A stretch of DNA of 46,618 bases from an uncultured Bacteroidota bacterium. GTDB lineage: Bacteria > Bacteroidota > Bacteroidia > Chitinophagales > Chitinophagaceae. Shown one piece after another: positions 35,574 through 43,860 of the stretch (positions are counted from its first letter, which is position 1; each line of letters starts with the position of its first letter). Location: assembly GCA_903837525.1 (NCBI GenBank), contig CAILUU010000035.1, forward strand, positions 1-46,618. The letters run 5' to 3'. The position numbers and the translations under genes are program-made. The notes beneath the pieces were generated by a model. That model was not told the origin of the DNA. It did not search any database and worked only from the letters and a program-made list of their open reading frames with translations.

Positions 35574-38120
35574 ATGGATAATAATTTTTCTGCCCAAGTA
35601 AAAGAAATAATATCGTACAGCAGAGAGGAAGCCTTACGACTGGGAAACGATTTTATTGGTACAGAACATTTGGTTTTAGGCTTAATAAGAGATGGAGAAA
35701 ATACGGCTATTCGAATTTTAAAATCGCTTAATATTGATGTTTTTGAATTACGTAAAGAAATTGAAATAGCCGTAAAGGATAAAACGGGTAAAAATATTGC
35801 CAATATAAACTCATTACCCTTAACCAAGCAAGCCGAAAAAGTAATACGCATAACTGTGTTAGAAGCAAAATCAACTAAAAGTGCATTGGTAGAGAGTGAG
35901 CATTTAATGTTATCTATCTTAAAAAATAAAGAAAATATTGCTACACAAATTTTAAATCAGTTTGATGTAGACTATGATATTTTTAAAAACGAATTAGGTT
36001 TTGTAACAAGCACTCCTCCAAAAGCAGAATTTAATGACGAAGGGGAAGATGATTTTGACGAAGAAAAAAAACAATATGGTCAATCAAAATCACCTAAAGG
36101 AGGAACAACAAATCAGCCAAAATCTAAAACCCCAGTGTTAGATAATTTTGGAAGAGACATTACACGATTAGCCGAAAATAACTCCTTAGATCCAATCGTT
36201 GGACGAGAAGTAGAAATAGAAAGAGTATCGCAAATTTTAAGTCGTAGAAAAAAGAATAACCCTATTTTAATCGGAGAGCCTGGTGTAGGAAAAACAGCCA
36301 TTGTTGAAGGGTTAGCACTACGAATTGTACAACGTAAAGTAAGTAGAGTATTATTTGATAAAAGAGTGGTTAGTTTAGACTTAGCCGCTTTAGTTGCAGG
36401 TACAAAGTACCGAGGGCAGTTTGAAGAAAGAATGAAAGCTATAATGGCAGAGCTAGAAAAAAATCGAGATGTTATTTTGTTTATAGATGAAATACATACT
36501 ATTGTTGGTGCTGGCGGGGCAAGTGGTTCGTTGGATGCTAGTAATATTTTTAAGCCTGCTTTAGCAAGAGGTGAACTGCAGTGTATTGGTGCTAGTACCC
36601 TTGATGAATATAGAATGCATATTGAAAAAGATGGTGCATTGGATAGGCGTTTTCAAAAAGTATTGATAGAGCAGCCAAGCATAGACGAAACGATTCAAAT
36701 ACTAAATAATATAAAAAGTAAGTACGAAGATTATCACAATGTCGCCTATAGTCAAGAAGCCATTGAAGCTTGTGTTAAATTAAGTGATAGATATATGACA
36801 GATAAGTTATTGCCCGATAAAGCCATTGATGTATTAGATGAAGTAGGAGCAAGAAAACATATTAAAAATATTAACGTACCAGAATTAATTATAGAGTTAG
36901 AAAAGAAGATAGAAGATATTAAATTAGAAAAAAATAAGGTAGTTAAAAGCCAACGCTTTGAAGAAGCTGCAAGCTTAAGAGATACCGAAAAACGGTTACA
37001 AGAAGAATTAGAAAAAGCAAAAGTTGATTGGGAAGAAGATAGTAAAAATAAACGTTTTCCTATAGAAGAAGAAGATATTGCCGAAGTAGTTTGTATGATG
37101 ACAGGTATACCAGTAAAGCGTATGGTACAAGCCGAAACAGAAAAACTACGAAGTATGGGCGAAGATTTAAAAGGTGCTGTAGTAGGGCAACAAGAGGCAA
37201 TTTTAAAAGTAGTAAAAGCTATACAACGTAATAGGGTTGGGTTAAAAGATCCTAAAAAACCCATTGGTACATTTATCTTTTTAGGCCCTACAGGTGTGGG
37301 CAAAACAGAATTGGCTCGTTCTTTAGCTAAACATATGTTTGATAGTGATGATGCGTTAATTCGTATTGATATGAGTGAGTACATGGAAAAATTTACAGTG
37401 AGTAGATTAGTAGGTGCTCCTCCAGGTTATGTTGGCTACGAAGAAGGTGGGCAATTAACTGAAAAGGTTAGACGAAAACCATATAGTGTAATTTTATTAG
37501 ATGACATTGAAAAAGCTCATCCAGATATTTATAATATTTTGTTACAAGTATTAGATGATGGACAATTAACTGATGGCATGGGGCGTAGAGTTGATTTTAA
37601 AAATACACTAATTATTATGACCTCAAATATTGGGGCAAGGCAATTAAAAGATTTTGGTGATGGTGTTGGTTTTGCTACTGCAACCAGAATGGAAAATGCC
37701 GATGAAAATAATAAAGCCGTAATTGAAAAAGCATTAAAACGAACCTTTAGCCCGGAGTTTTTAAATAGAATTGACGATGTGGTTGTATTTAATTCGTTAA
37801 CCAAAGAAAATATCTTTGATATTATAGATATTTTAATGAAAGGTGTAATGAAACGCTTAGTAAATCTTGGCTTTAGTATGGAATTAAGTGCAGAGGCCAA
37901 ACAATTTATTGCCGATAAGGGTTACGATAGTCAATTTGGTGCAAGACCCTTGCATAGAGCTATTCAAAAATATTTGGAAGACCCTTTAGCAGAAGAAATA
38001 TTAAATATGACTATAAAAAGTGGAGATATTTTAATTGCCAATTTAGATGAGTCAAAAGAAAAAATAAACTTTACATTTAAAGGTGCGGGAAAAGAAACCA
38101 AAGAAGGTTCCGAAGTTTAA
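35574..38120 (+). CDS. clpC: AAA+ unfoldase ClpC
   Basis: An Hsp100 that unfolds proteins for ClpP. 848 residues. Two Clp N repeats (YSREEALRLGNDFIGTEHLVLGLI and the one near SALVESEHLML). D1 has GEPGVGKTAIVEG and ILFIDEIHTIVGAGG. The UVR-type middle (KSQRFEEAASLRDTEKRL) marks ClpC. D2 has GPTGVGKTELARS, then VILLDDIEKAHPD, where the second Walker B acid is Asp644 instead of Glu. A VGF ClpP-docking-like loop (GDGVGFATAT) and SPEFLNRIDDVVVFNSL follow. No clpP or mcs genes are near. A terminator closes the gene. Confidence 0.93.
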   Translation: MDNNFSAQVKEIISYSREEALRLGNDFIGTEHLVLGLIRDGENTAIRILKSLNIDVFELRKEIEIAVKDKTGKNIANINSLPLTKQAEKVIRITVLEAKSTKSALVESEHLMLSILKNKENIATQILNQFDVDYDIFKNELGFVTSTPPKAEFNDEGEDDFDEEKKQYGQSKSPKGGTTNQPKSKTPVLDNFGRDITRLAENNSLDPIVGREVEIERVSQILSRRKKNNPILIGEPGVGKTAIVEGLALRIVQRKVSRVLFDKRVVSLDLAALVAGTKYRGQFEERMKAIMAELEKNRDVILFIDEIHTIVGAGGASGSLDASNIFKPALARGELQCIGASTLDEYRMHIEKDGALDRRFQKVLIEQPSIDETIQILNNIKSKYEDYHNVAYSQEAIEACVKLSDRYMTDKLLPDKAIDVLDEVGARKHIKNINVPELIIELEKKIEDIKLEKNKVVKSQRFEEAASLRDTEKRLQEELEKAKVDWEEDSKNKRFPIEEEDIAEVVCMMTGIPVKRMVQAETEKLRSMGEDLKGAVVGQQEAILKVVKAIQRNRVGLKDPKKPIGTFIFLGPTGVGKTELARSLAKHMFDSDDALIRIDMSEYMEKFTVSRLVGAPPGYVGYEEGGQLTEKVRRKPYSVILLDDIEKAHPDIYNILLQVLDDGQLTDGMGRRVDFKNTLIIMTSNIGARQLKDFGDGVGFATATRMENADENNKAVIEKALKRTFSPEFLNRIDDVVVFNSLTKENIFDIIDILMKGVMKRLVNLGFSMELSAEAKQFIADKGYDSQFGARPLHRAIQKYLEDPLAEEILNMTIKSGDILIANLDESKEKINFTFKGAGKETKEGSEV

Positions 38121-38142
38121 ATTTCTAAAAATAAGTATTATT

Positions 38143-38168
38143 AAAGTGCAGTTTACTGCACTTTTTTT
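38143..38168 (+). terminator. Terminator after clpC
   Basis: AAAGTGCAGT pairs with ACTGCACTTT around a two-base TT loop (TTTACT centre), followed by more T. Confidence 0.85.
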
Positions 38169-38231
38169 AGTATAAAAAACCATCTACCTCTTTTTAGTTT
38201 AACTTTTTTTACACACCTTTGCTATACTACA

Positions 38232-38912
38232 ATGAGTAAAAAAATAATTATAACAATAGATGGTTGGTCATCTTGCGGAAAAAGTACCTTGGCCAAGCAA
38301 TTAGCAACAGCATTAGGTTATGTTTATATAGATAGTGGAGCTATGTATAGAGCTATTACGCTTTATTTTTTACGTAATCATATTGATTGGACAGATGAAA
38401 AAGAAGTTGTAATTGCATTAGAAAATATAATTTTAGATTTTCAATTCAATCCAAAAACACAACAATCCGAAATTATACTAAATGGCGAAAATGTAGAATA
38501 CGTAATACGAGATTTAGTAATTGCCGAAAAAGTAAGTGATGTAGCAGCCATAAAACAAGTTCGATCTTTTGCTGTAGCTCAACAACAATTAATGGGGAAT
38601 AAAAAAGGGATAGTTATGGATGGGAGAGATATTGGAACAACTGTATTCCCTAAAGCCGAATTAAAAATATTTATGACGGCAGATAGCTCTGTACGAGTTG
38701 AGAGGCGCTTTAAAGAATTTTTTGAAAAAAATCCAAATATAACTTTTGATGAGGTAAAAAGTAATTTAGAATTAAGAGATTATATAGATAGTAATAGAGA
38801 AATTAGCCCTTTACGAAAAGCCAATGATGCTTATGTGCTAGATAATACTATGATGAGTATGGAAGAACAATTTAAAATTGCGAAAAAACTAGTAGACGAA
38901 AAATTAGCATAA
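38232..38912 (+). CDS. cmk: (d)CMP kinase
   Basis: Makes (d)CDP from (d)CMP with ATP. 226 residues. P-loop ITIDGWSSCGKSTLAKQLA. Substrate loop YIDSGAMYRAITL. MDGRDIGTTVFPKAELKIFMTA holds the GRDIG motif. The lid region SVRVERRFKEFF and RDYIDSNREISPLRKA (with Arg and Asp binding CMP) are present. Full length. A CACCTTTG (-7, one base off) lies at 38214-38221. It faces ispH with a 229-base spacer. Confidence 0.95.
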   Translation: MSKKIIITIDGWSSCGKSTLAKQLATALGYVYIDSGAMYRAITLYFLRNHIDWTDEKEVVIALENIILDFQFNPKTQQSEIILNGENVEYVIRDLVIAEKVSDVAAIKQVRSFAVAQQQLMGNKKGIVMDGRDIGTTVFPKAELKIFMTADSSVRVERRFKEFFEKNPNITFDEVKSNLELRDYIDSNREISPLRKANDAYVLDNTMMSMEEQFKIAKKLVDEKLA

Positions 38913-39141
38913 ATGTTTTGACGACAGATAGTCCTGGCGGGAGCACTTTTATTTAATGAATTGAAGGAGCTTTAAATAAATTATACTAATGTGATTTATA
39001 TAATATGCCAATATTTTATAAATCTTACAGTGATAAATGCCGATGAATAAGAACAAATAGTACAATGAGGCAAAGCTAATATTGGACTATACTGCATTGC
39101 AAATACATTGCATTTAAATGAAAAAATAAAATTTGAATAGT

Positions 39142-40368
39142 TTATTGAAATGTTTTAGCTAGATCTTCAATACTATTTTTAATAGTAAAATAGGTAGCTA
39201 GCTTTTCAATAACACCTTCTACTAGAGCATCTGGGCAGCTAGCACCACTGGTAATTAAAATTTTAACGGGAGTCTTTATTGGAATAAAATTAGTTGTATA
39301 TTCTTCTGTACTGGTATGAAAATTAAAATGCTTTATTTGAGTAGATGAAATTATTTTTTCAGCTGAATTAATAAAATAGGTAGGGAGTTTTTCTTCGCAC
39401 AACTCTACCAAGTGAGAGGTGTTGCTACTATTATACCCACCTACTACAAGTGCAAAATCAGCCTCTATTTCTAGTAAACCTGTTACTGCCGTTTGATTAT
39501 CGTTAGTGGCGTAACAAAGGGTATCTTTTGTATCAGCAAAACGTTCCTCAATGGTATTTTTATCTAAACCATATTTTTGCTGCATACTATTTTTAAGAAA
39601 ATCGGAAATAGCTTGTGTATCACTAGCTAACATAGTAGTTTGGTTTACTACACCTATACGTTGTAAATCTTTTTCTGTACTAAAACCATCACTATATTTT
39701 CCTTTAAATAGTTCATAAAATTCAGGTGCATCTTTTTCGCCAGTAATAAATTTGCTTAACAAAATAGCTTCTGCCATATCATTAATAACTACTGTTGGTG
39801 TATGCTTAGCTGCATGGCTAAAAGTTGCTCTTGTTTCTTCATGTGTTGGTTTGCCGTGCACAATTACTGTATAATTTTTTTGAGCTATTTGTTCACTTCT
39901 ATTCCAAACTTTTTCTACAAAAGGGCAAGTAGTATTATATTTTTCTGTAGCTATGCCAAGGGCGTTTAATTTTTCTTCCATTACCAAGGTGGTACCAAAG
40001 GCCGGAATAATTACAATATCATCTTTAGTTAATGTATCAAAAGGTATTAAGGGGTTACCGTAGGTATCTTGCAAAAATTGTACACCACGTTTTTGTAAAT
40101 CCGCATTTACTTGTGGGTTATGTATCATTTCACTCAATAAAAAAGTACGCTTATTCGGGTTTTCTTCAATTGTTTTAAAAGCAATTTCAATAGCATTTTC
40201 TACCCCATAGCAAAACCCAAAATGCCTGGCTAAATAAATTTGTACTGAACCAAAGTCGAGGAGGGTTGGGGTAAAATCTTTTTTCATTTTATCCACTACC
40301 TTACGTTTATTTTTTATAGCCGTAATTAAGGGGCTCCTATATATAATTGGAATATCAAATTGTTTCAT
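39142..40368 (-). CDS. ispH: 4-hydroxy-3-methylbut-2-enyl diphosphate reductase
   Basis: Last step of the MEP isoprenoid pathway, a [4Fe-4S] enzyme. From ATG 40368 it has 408 residues, opening MKQFDIPIIYRSPLI, the usual start of the long Bacteroidota form; an ATG at 40395 would lie in the promoter. The three cluster Cys are in HFGFCYGVENA, YNTTCPFVEKVW and TSGASCPDALVEG. VIHGKPTHEET has the active-site His. VGGYNSSNTSHL is the substrate loop. The 50-residue N-terminal extension and the insert near 180-230 are features of this long form. A -7 box lies just upstream. Confidence 0.93.
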   Translation of the reverse strand: MKQFDIPIIYRSPLITAIKNKRKVVDKMKKDFTPTLLDFGSVQIYLARHFGFCYGVENAIEIAFKTIEENPNKRTFLLSEMIHNPQVNADLQKRGVQFLQDTYGNPLIPFDTLTKDDIVIIPAFGTTLVMEEKLNALGIATEKYNTTCPFVEKVWNRSEQIAQKNYTVIVHGKPTHEETRATFSHAAKHTPTVVINDMAEAILLSKFITGEKDAPEFYELFKGKYSDGFSTEKDLQRIGVVNQTTMLASDTQAISDFLKNSMQQKYGLDKNTIEERFADTKDTLCYATNDNQTAVTGLLEIEADFALVVGGYNSSNTSHLVELCEEKLPTYFINSAEKIISSTQIKHFNFHTSTEEYTTNFIPIKTPVKILITSGASCPDALVEGVIEKLATYFTIKNSIEDLAKTFQ

Positions 40369-40384
40369 AATTGTATAACAAATA

Positions 40385-40392
40385 CAAAGGTA
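40385..40392 (-). promoter_or_regulatory. -7 box for ispH
   Basis: On minus TACCTTTG is an exact TAnnTTTG match 17 bases before the ispH ATG. It overlaps a GGTACAA/TTGTACC palindrome at 40389-40404. Confidence 0.5.
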
Positions 40393-40404
40393 CAAGGTTG
40401 TACC
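40389..40404. promoter_or_regulatory. Operator-like palindrome at the ispH promoter
   Basis: GGTACAA-GG-TTGTACC is a perfect 7-bp inverted repeat with a two-base centre. It overlaps the ispH -7 box, where a bound regulator would block transcription. No regulator gene is nearby. Confidence 0.4.
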
Positions 40405-40440
40405 TATTTTGCCGAGGCTACTTTTTTGTATTTTGATGCT

Positions 40441-40448
40441 TACATTTG
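40441..40448 (+). promoter_or_regulatory. -7 box for the amylase-family gene
   Basis: TACATTTG is an exact TAnnTTTG match 21 bases before ATG 40469. It lies in the loop of TTTTGAT (40431) and ATCAAAA (40452). It predicts a transcript that includes the split leader at 40469-40568. Confidence 0.45.
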
Positions 40449-40468
40449 AGTATCAAAAATCATAAAGC

Positions 40469-40568
40469 ATGATAAAAAAATTGGTTGGTATGTTGTTTCT
40501 TAATAAGCTTAATTGCTTGTAAAGATGCCAATAGTCAACCCATGTATAAAAACAAACGTAAAAAGTAA
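40469..40568 (+). pseudogene. Frame-split lipoprotein signal leader of the amylase-family gene
   Basis: From ATG 40469 one frame reads MIKKLVGMLFL; the next frame (from 40503) reads ISLIACKDANSQPMYK and on to TAA 40566. Joined, they give a classic lipoprotein signal with an LIAC lipobox. The amylase frame then starts at ATG 40570, in the third frame. Two one-base shifts would fuse all three parts. A TTG at 40485 in the middle frame is another possible start for a 27-residue peptide. Either the leader is decayed, or base errors broke it. Confidence 0.45.
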
Positions 40569-40569
40569 A

Positions 40570-41862
40570 ATGATACCCAATAAATTTAAAATAGCTAATT
40601 GGATCAATAACACAAATGTATACGAAGTAAATCTTAGGCAATATACCAATGCTGGCACTATAAATGCTTTTTTTAACGAACTGCCAAGATTAAAGGATAT
40701 GGGAGTAGAAACACTTTGGTTTATGCCTATAACACCTATAGCACAAAAGAGTAAAAAGGGTAGTTTAGGAAGTTATTATGCTTGTAGCAATTACACAGCA
40801 GTTGATAAAGAGTTTGGCACAGTACAAGATTTTAAAAAATTAGTAGCTCATGTACACGAAATGGGTTTTAAAGTAATTATTGATTGGGTGGCAAACCATA
40901 CAGGTTGGGATCATATTTGGACAAAAACTAACCCAGCATATTATTTAAAAGATAGCACCACAAACACTTTTAAAATTGCTAGCGGTATGGATGATATTAT
41001 TGAATTGGATTACACCAATGATGATATGCGTAATGCCATGATTGATGCCATGAAATTTTGGGTAGATGAGTGTGACATTGATGGTTACCGTTGCGATTTA
41101 GCTAGTTGGGTTGAAGTTGATTTTTGGTTACAGGCAAGAGCAGAGCTAGAAAAAACAAAAACACTATTTTGGTTAGCCGAAAGTGACCCACTAGAAAAAC
41201 CAACCTATTACCAGGCATTTGATGCCTGCTACACCTGGAAATGGATGCATACGACTAAAGAATTTTATGAAGGCAAACTCACGTTATCATTTTTAATAGA
41301 TAGCGTTTTAAAAAAATATGATGCTGCTTGTGGAAGTGAAAAAATTCCACTTTGGTTTACCACAAATCACGACGAAAATAGTTGGAATGGCACCGAGTAC
41401 GAAAAATATGGAGATATGGCCAAAGCTTTAGCGGTATTTAGTTTTACTTGGAATGGTATGCCTATGATTTACAGCGGACAAGAGCTACCTAATTTAAAGC
41501 GTTTGAAATTTTTTGATAAAGATGTAATTGCTTGGGATGGTAAATATGCCTTGCAAGAATTTTATAAAACTTTGCTAACCCTTAAAAAAAATAATAGTGC
41601 TTTACGTACTGCCGATGCTAATGTTGTTACCTTTTTATTAGCTACCGATAATCCAAATGTAATTGCTTATTTACGAAAAAATGGTAATAACGAAGTATTG
41701 GTTTTATTAAATATGAGTAAACAAACAATTCGCTTTGAAATAAAAGACCAACATGTTACCGGCAAATACAAAAGCATTTTTGGTAAAGCCGAAAATGACT
41801 TTACTAAAGAGAAGTTTTTTAAAATGCAGCCTTGGGAATATTTGATTTATGAGAAACAATAA
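40570..41862 (+). CDS. Alpha-amylase family glycoside hydrolase (GH13)
   Basis: 430 residues from ATG 40570. The (beta/alpha)8 barrel motifs are clear: VIIDWVANHTGWDH, DGYRCDLASWV with nucleophile Asp176, WLAESDP with acid/base Glu204, and TTNHDENSWNG with Asp268. A C-terminal all-beta domain starts near KNGNNEVLVLLNMS. It would hydrolyse or rearrange alpha-glucans; exact specificity is open. An in-frame ATG at 40513 adds 19 residues of no recognisable type. Relatives usually carry a lipoprotein signal; here it is out of frame upstream, so as read the protein would be cytoplasmic. Confidence 0.85.
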   Translation: MIPNKFKIANWINNTNVYEVNLRQYTNAGTINAFFNELPRLKDMGVETLWFMPITPIAQKSKKGSLGSYYACSNYTAVDKEFGTVQDFKKLVAHVHEMGFKVIIDWVANHTGWDHIWTKTNPAYYLKDSTTNTFKIASGMDDIIELDYTNDDMRNAMIDAMKFWVDECDIDGYRCDLASWVEVDFWLQARAELEKTKTLFWLAESDPLEKPTYYQAFDACYTWKWMHTTKEFYEGKLTLSFLIDSVLKKYDAACGSEKIPLWFTTNHDENSWNGTEYEKYGDMAKALAVFSFTWNGMPMIYSGQELPNLKRLKFFDKDVIAWDGKYALQEFYKTLLTLKKNNSALRTADANVVTFLLATDNPNVIAYLRKNGNNEVLVLLNMSKQTIRFEIKDQHVTGKYKSIFGKAENDFTKEKFFKMQPWEYLIYEKQ

Positions 41863-41886
41863 GCCTAAATTGTTTATTTTTAACGA

Positions 41887-42984
41887 ATGAAATTAGCAGA
41901 TATAATAAGTCATTTAGAAAGTATTGCACCTCCCTCTTTGCAGGAAAGCTATGACAATGCTGGCTTGTTAACAGGAAATTTAAACTGGGAATGCACAGGT
42001 GTTATTTGTACGTTAGATGCTATCGAAGATGTAGTCACGGAGGCAATTGCAAAAAAATGTAATCTTATTGTAGCACATCACCCAATAATTTTTACTGGAT
42101 TAAAAAAAGTTACGGGTAAAAATTATGTAGAAAAAACAATTATTGCGGCTATAAAAAATGATATAGCTATTTATGCTACACATACTAATTTAGATAATGT
42201 ACTGCATGGGGTAAATGCAAAAATTGCCGATAAGTTAGGGTTGGTAAATAGGCAAATTTTACAGCCTAAAATTGGCAATATAAAAAAGCTATATACTTAT
42301 ATCCCTGTTGATTTTGCTGATAAGGTAAAAGATGCCATTTTTGCCGCTGGCGGTGGCACTATTGGCAATTATGTGGAATGTAGTTTTGTTACAGAGGGTA
42401 TTGGTAGTTTTAATGCTACCAAAGGCACAAATCCTTTTGTGGGTACTATTGGCCAACGGCATTACGAAAAAGAAAAAAAGCTAGAGGTAGTTTTTGAGGA
42501 ACATAACCACCATACTATTTTAAATGCCTTAATTAAAAATCATCCATACGAGGAGGTTGCCTATGAAGTAATAGGACTAGATAACACCAACAAAACTATT
42601 GGTAGTGGAGTAATAGGGGAGCTAAAAATGGAAGTTGGGGAGGAAGATTTTTTACAATTAATAAAGACTCAATTTGAGTTAAAAGTGATAAAACATACCC
42701 CATTTTTGGGGAAAAAGGTTAAAAAAATAGCTGTTTGTGGCGGAAGTGGCAGTTTTTTAACCAAAACAGCAATTGCGGCAAAGGCCGATTTTTATATTAC
42801 TGCCGATGTTAAATATCATGAGTTTTTTGATGCAGAAAGTAAACTAGTTTTAGCCGATATTGGCCACTGGGAAAGTGAGCAGTTTACAATTGAGCTTTTA
42901 GCTGAAGTTTTACAAGAAAAATTCCCTACCTTTGCCGTCCTAAAAACAGCGGTAAAAACCAACCCTGTACAATATTGGAGCTAA
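41887..42984 (+). CDS. NIF3-like dinuclear metal-centre protein
   Basis: A 365-residue member of the NIF3/YqfO family that forms hexamers with a two-metal site per subunit; its cellular role is unsettled. The N part has PPSLQESYDNAGLLTGN and LIVAHHPIIFTGLKKV (metal His). THTNLDNVLHGVN follows. A PII/CutA-like insert spans about 130-235. The C part has CGGSGSFLTKTAI, ADFYITADVKYHEFFDA and ADIGHWESEQF, with the last His and Glu ligands. The next gene's start lies 17 bases past its stop; a zinc-ribbon coiled-coil partner there is a frequent pairing. Confidence 0.92.
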   Translation: MKLADIISHLESIAPPSLQESYDNAGLLTGNLNWECTGVICTLDAIEDVVTEAIAKKCNLIVAHHPIIFTGLKKVTGKNYVEKTIIAAIKNDIAIYATHTNLDNVLHGVNAKIADKLGLVNRQILQPKIGNIKKLYTYIPVDFADKVKDAIFAAGGGTIGNYVECSFVTEGIGSFNATKGTNPFVGTIGQRHYEKEKKLEVVFEEHNHHTILNALIKNHPYEEVAYEVIGLDNTNKTIGSGVIGELKMEVGEEDFLQLIKTQFELKVIKHTPFLGKKVKKIAVCGGSGSFLTKTAIAAKADFYITADVKYHEFFDAESKLVLADIGHWESEQFTIELLAEVLQEKFPTFAVLKTAVKTNPVQYWS

Positions 42985-43001
42985 AAAAATATTCAATCAT
43001 T

Positions 43002-43757
43002 ATGGCAAAAGTTGCAGATTTCTCAGTTGAAGAAAAATTAACTTCTCTAGTTAAACTACAAAAAGTAGATTGTAAATTAGATGAAATTCAAATTTTAAAA
43101 GGTGAATTACCTATTGAAGTAAAAGATTTAGAAGATGAAATTGAAGGTTTACATGCCCGTCAAACAAGGGTAGAAGAAGAAATAAATGGTATTCAAGAAT
43201 TTATTGAGCAGAAAAAAGCAGGTATTAAAGAAGCAGATGAGCTTGTAAAAAAATACGAAAAGCAAAGCGATAATGTAAAAAATAGCAGAGAGTTTGAAGC
43301 AATTAATAAAGAAATTGAAATGCAACAACTTGAAGTTAAACTTTTCGAAAAGCATATAAAAGATGCAACAGAGGAAATTTCTGAAAAGGCAAGGCAATTA
43401 GAGGCAGCTAAAAAAGCGGTGGCCACTAAAGAAACTAACTTAAGTGGTAAAAAAGGTGAGTTAGAAAAAATTATAAGCGAAACAGAGAAAGAAGAAAAAC
43501 AATATAATAAACAAGCTAATGAGGCTAGAACTCATGTAGATGAAAGGTTGTTATTAAGTTACGATAGAATTAGAAAAAATTACCGTAACGGTTTAGCCGT
43601 TGTAGCAGTAGAAAGAGATGCATGTGGGGGTTGTTTCTATGCAATTCCTCCTCAAAAGCAAAGTGAAATTAAACTACACAAAAAAGTAATGGTTTGCGAA
43701 AACTGTGGCCGCATTTTGGTAGATAATGATTTAAATGATTCTATTGTAGTTAAATAA
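43002..43757 (+). CDS. Coiled-coil protein with C-terminal zinc ribbon (CT398 type)
   Basis: 251 residues from ATG 43002 (MAKVADFSVEEKLTSL); an in-frame ATG at 42975 would overlap the NIF3 gene. Residues 10-180 form a long charged coiled coil. The end carries a C4 zinc ribbon: DACGGCFYAIPP then MVCENCGRILV. The family often sits next to NIF3 or RNase HII genes and is thought to bind nucleic acid or secretion partners, but its function is not established. Closed by a terminator. Confidence 0.9.
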   Translation: MAKVADFSVEEKLTSLVKLQKVDCKLDEIQILKGELPIEVKDLEDEIEGLHARQTRVEEEINGIQEFIEQKKAGIKEADELVKKYEKQSDNVKNSREFEAINKEIEMQQLEVKLFEKHIKDATEEISEKARQLEAAKKAVATKETNLSGKKGELEKIISETEKEEKQYNKQANEARTHVDERLLLSYDRIRKNYRNGLAVVAVERDACGGCFYAIPPQKQSEIKLHKKVMVCENCGRILVDNDLNDSIVVK

Positions 43758-43789
43758 TATTTACTAATAGTTAACCTAAAAATAAGTAG

Positions 43790-43816
43790 AGCACCTCCAT
43801 TTTGAGGTGCTTTTTT
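43790..43816 (+). terminator. Terminator after the zinc-ribbon gene
   Basis: AGCACCTC pairs with GAGGTGCT around a six-base loop, followed by T. It separates the NIF3 pair from recN. Confidence 0.87.
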
Positions 43817-43860
43817 ATTACATTTTTTCGAGTAATTAGTATACATTCGTATCAACATAT

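Noticed and set aside
36113..37900. Several antisense frames in clpC
   Set aside because: Shadows of the ClpC frame, rich in Ser/Leu/Phe with no family features.
40453..40641. Antisense frame over the amylase leader
   Set aside because: No family features; it is the complement of an AT-rich leader and the amylase start.
43149..43426. Antisense frames in the coiled-coil protein gene
   Set aside because: Low-complexity Phe/Ser/Cys translations opposite Lys/Glu-rich codons, typical artefacts.
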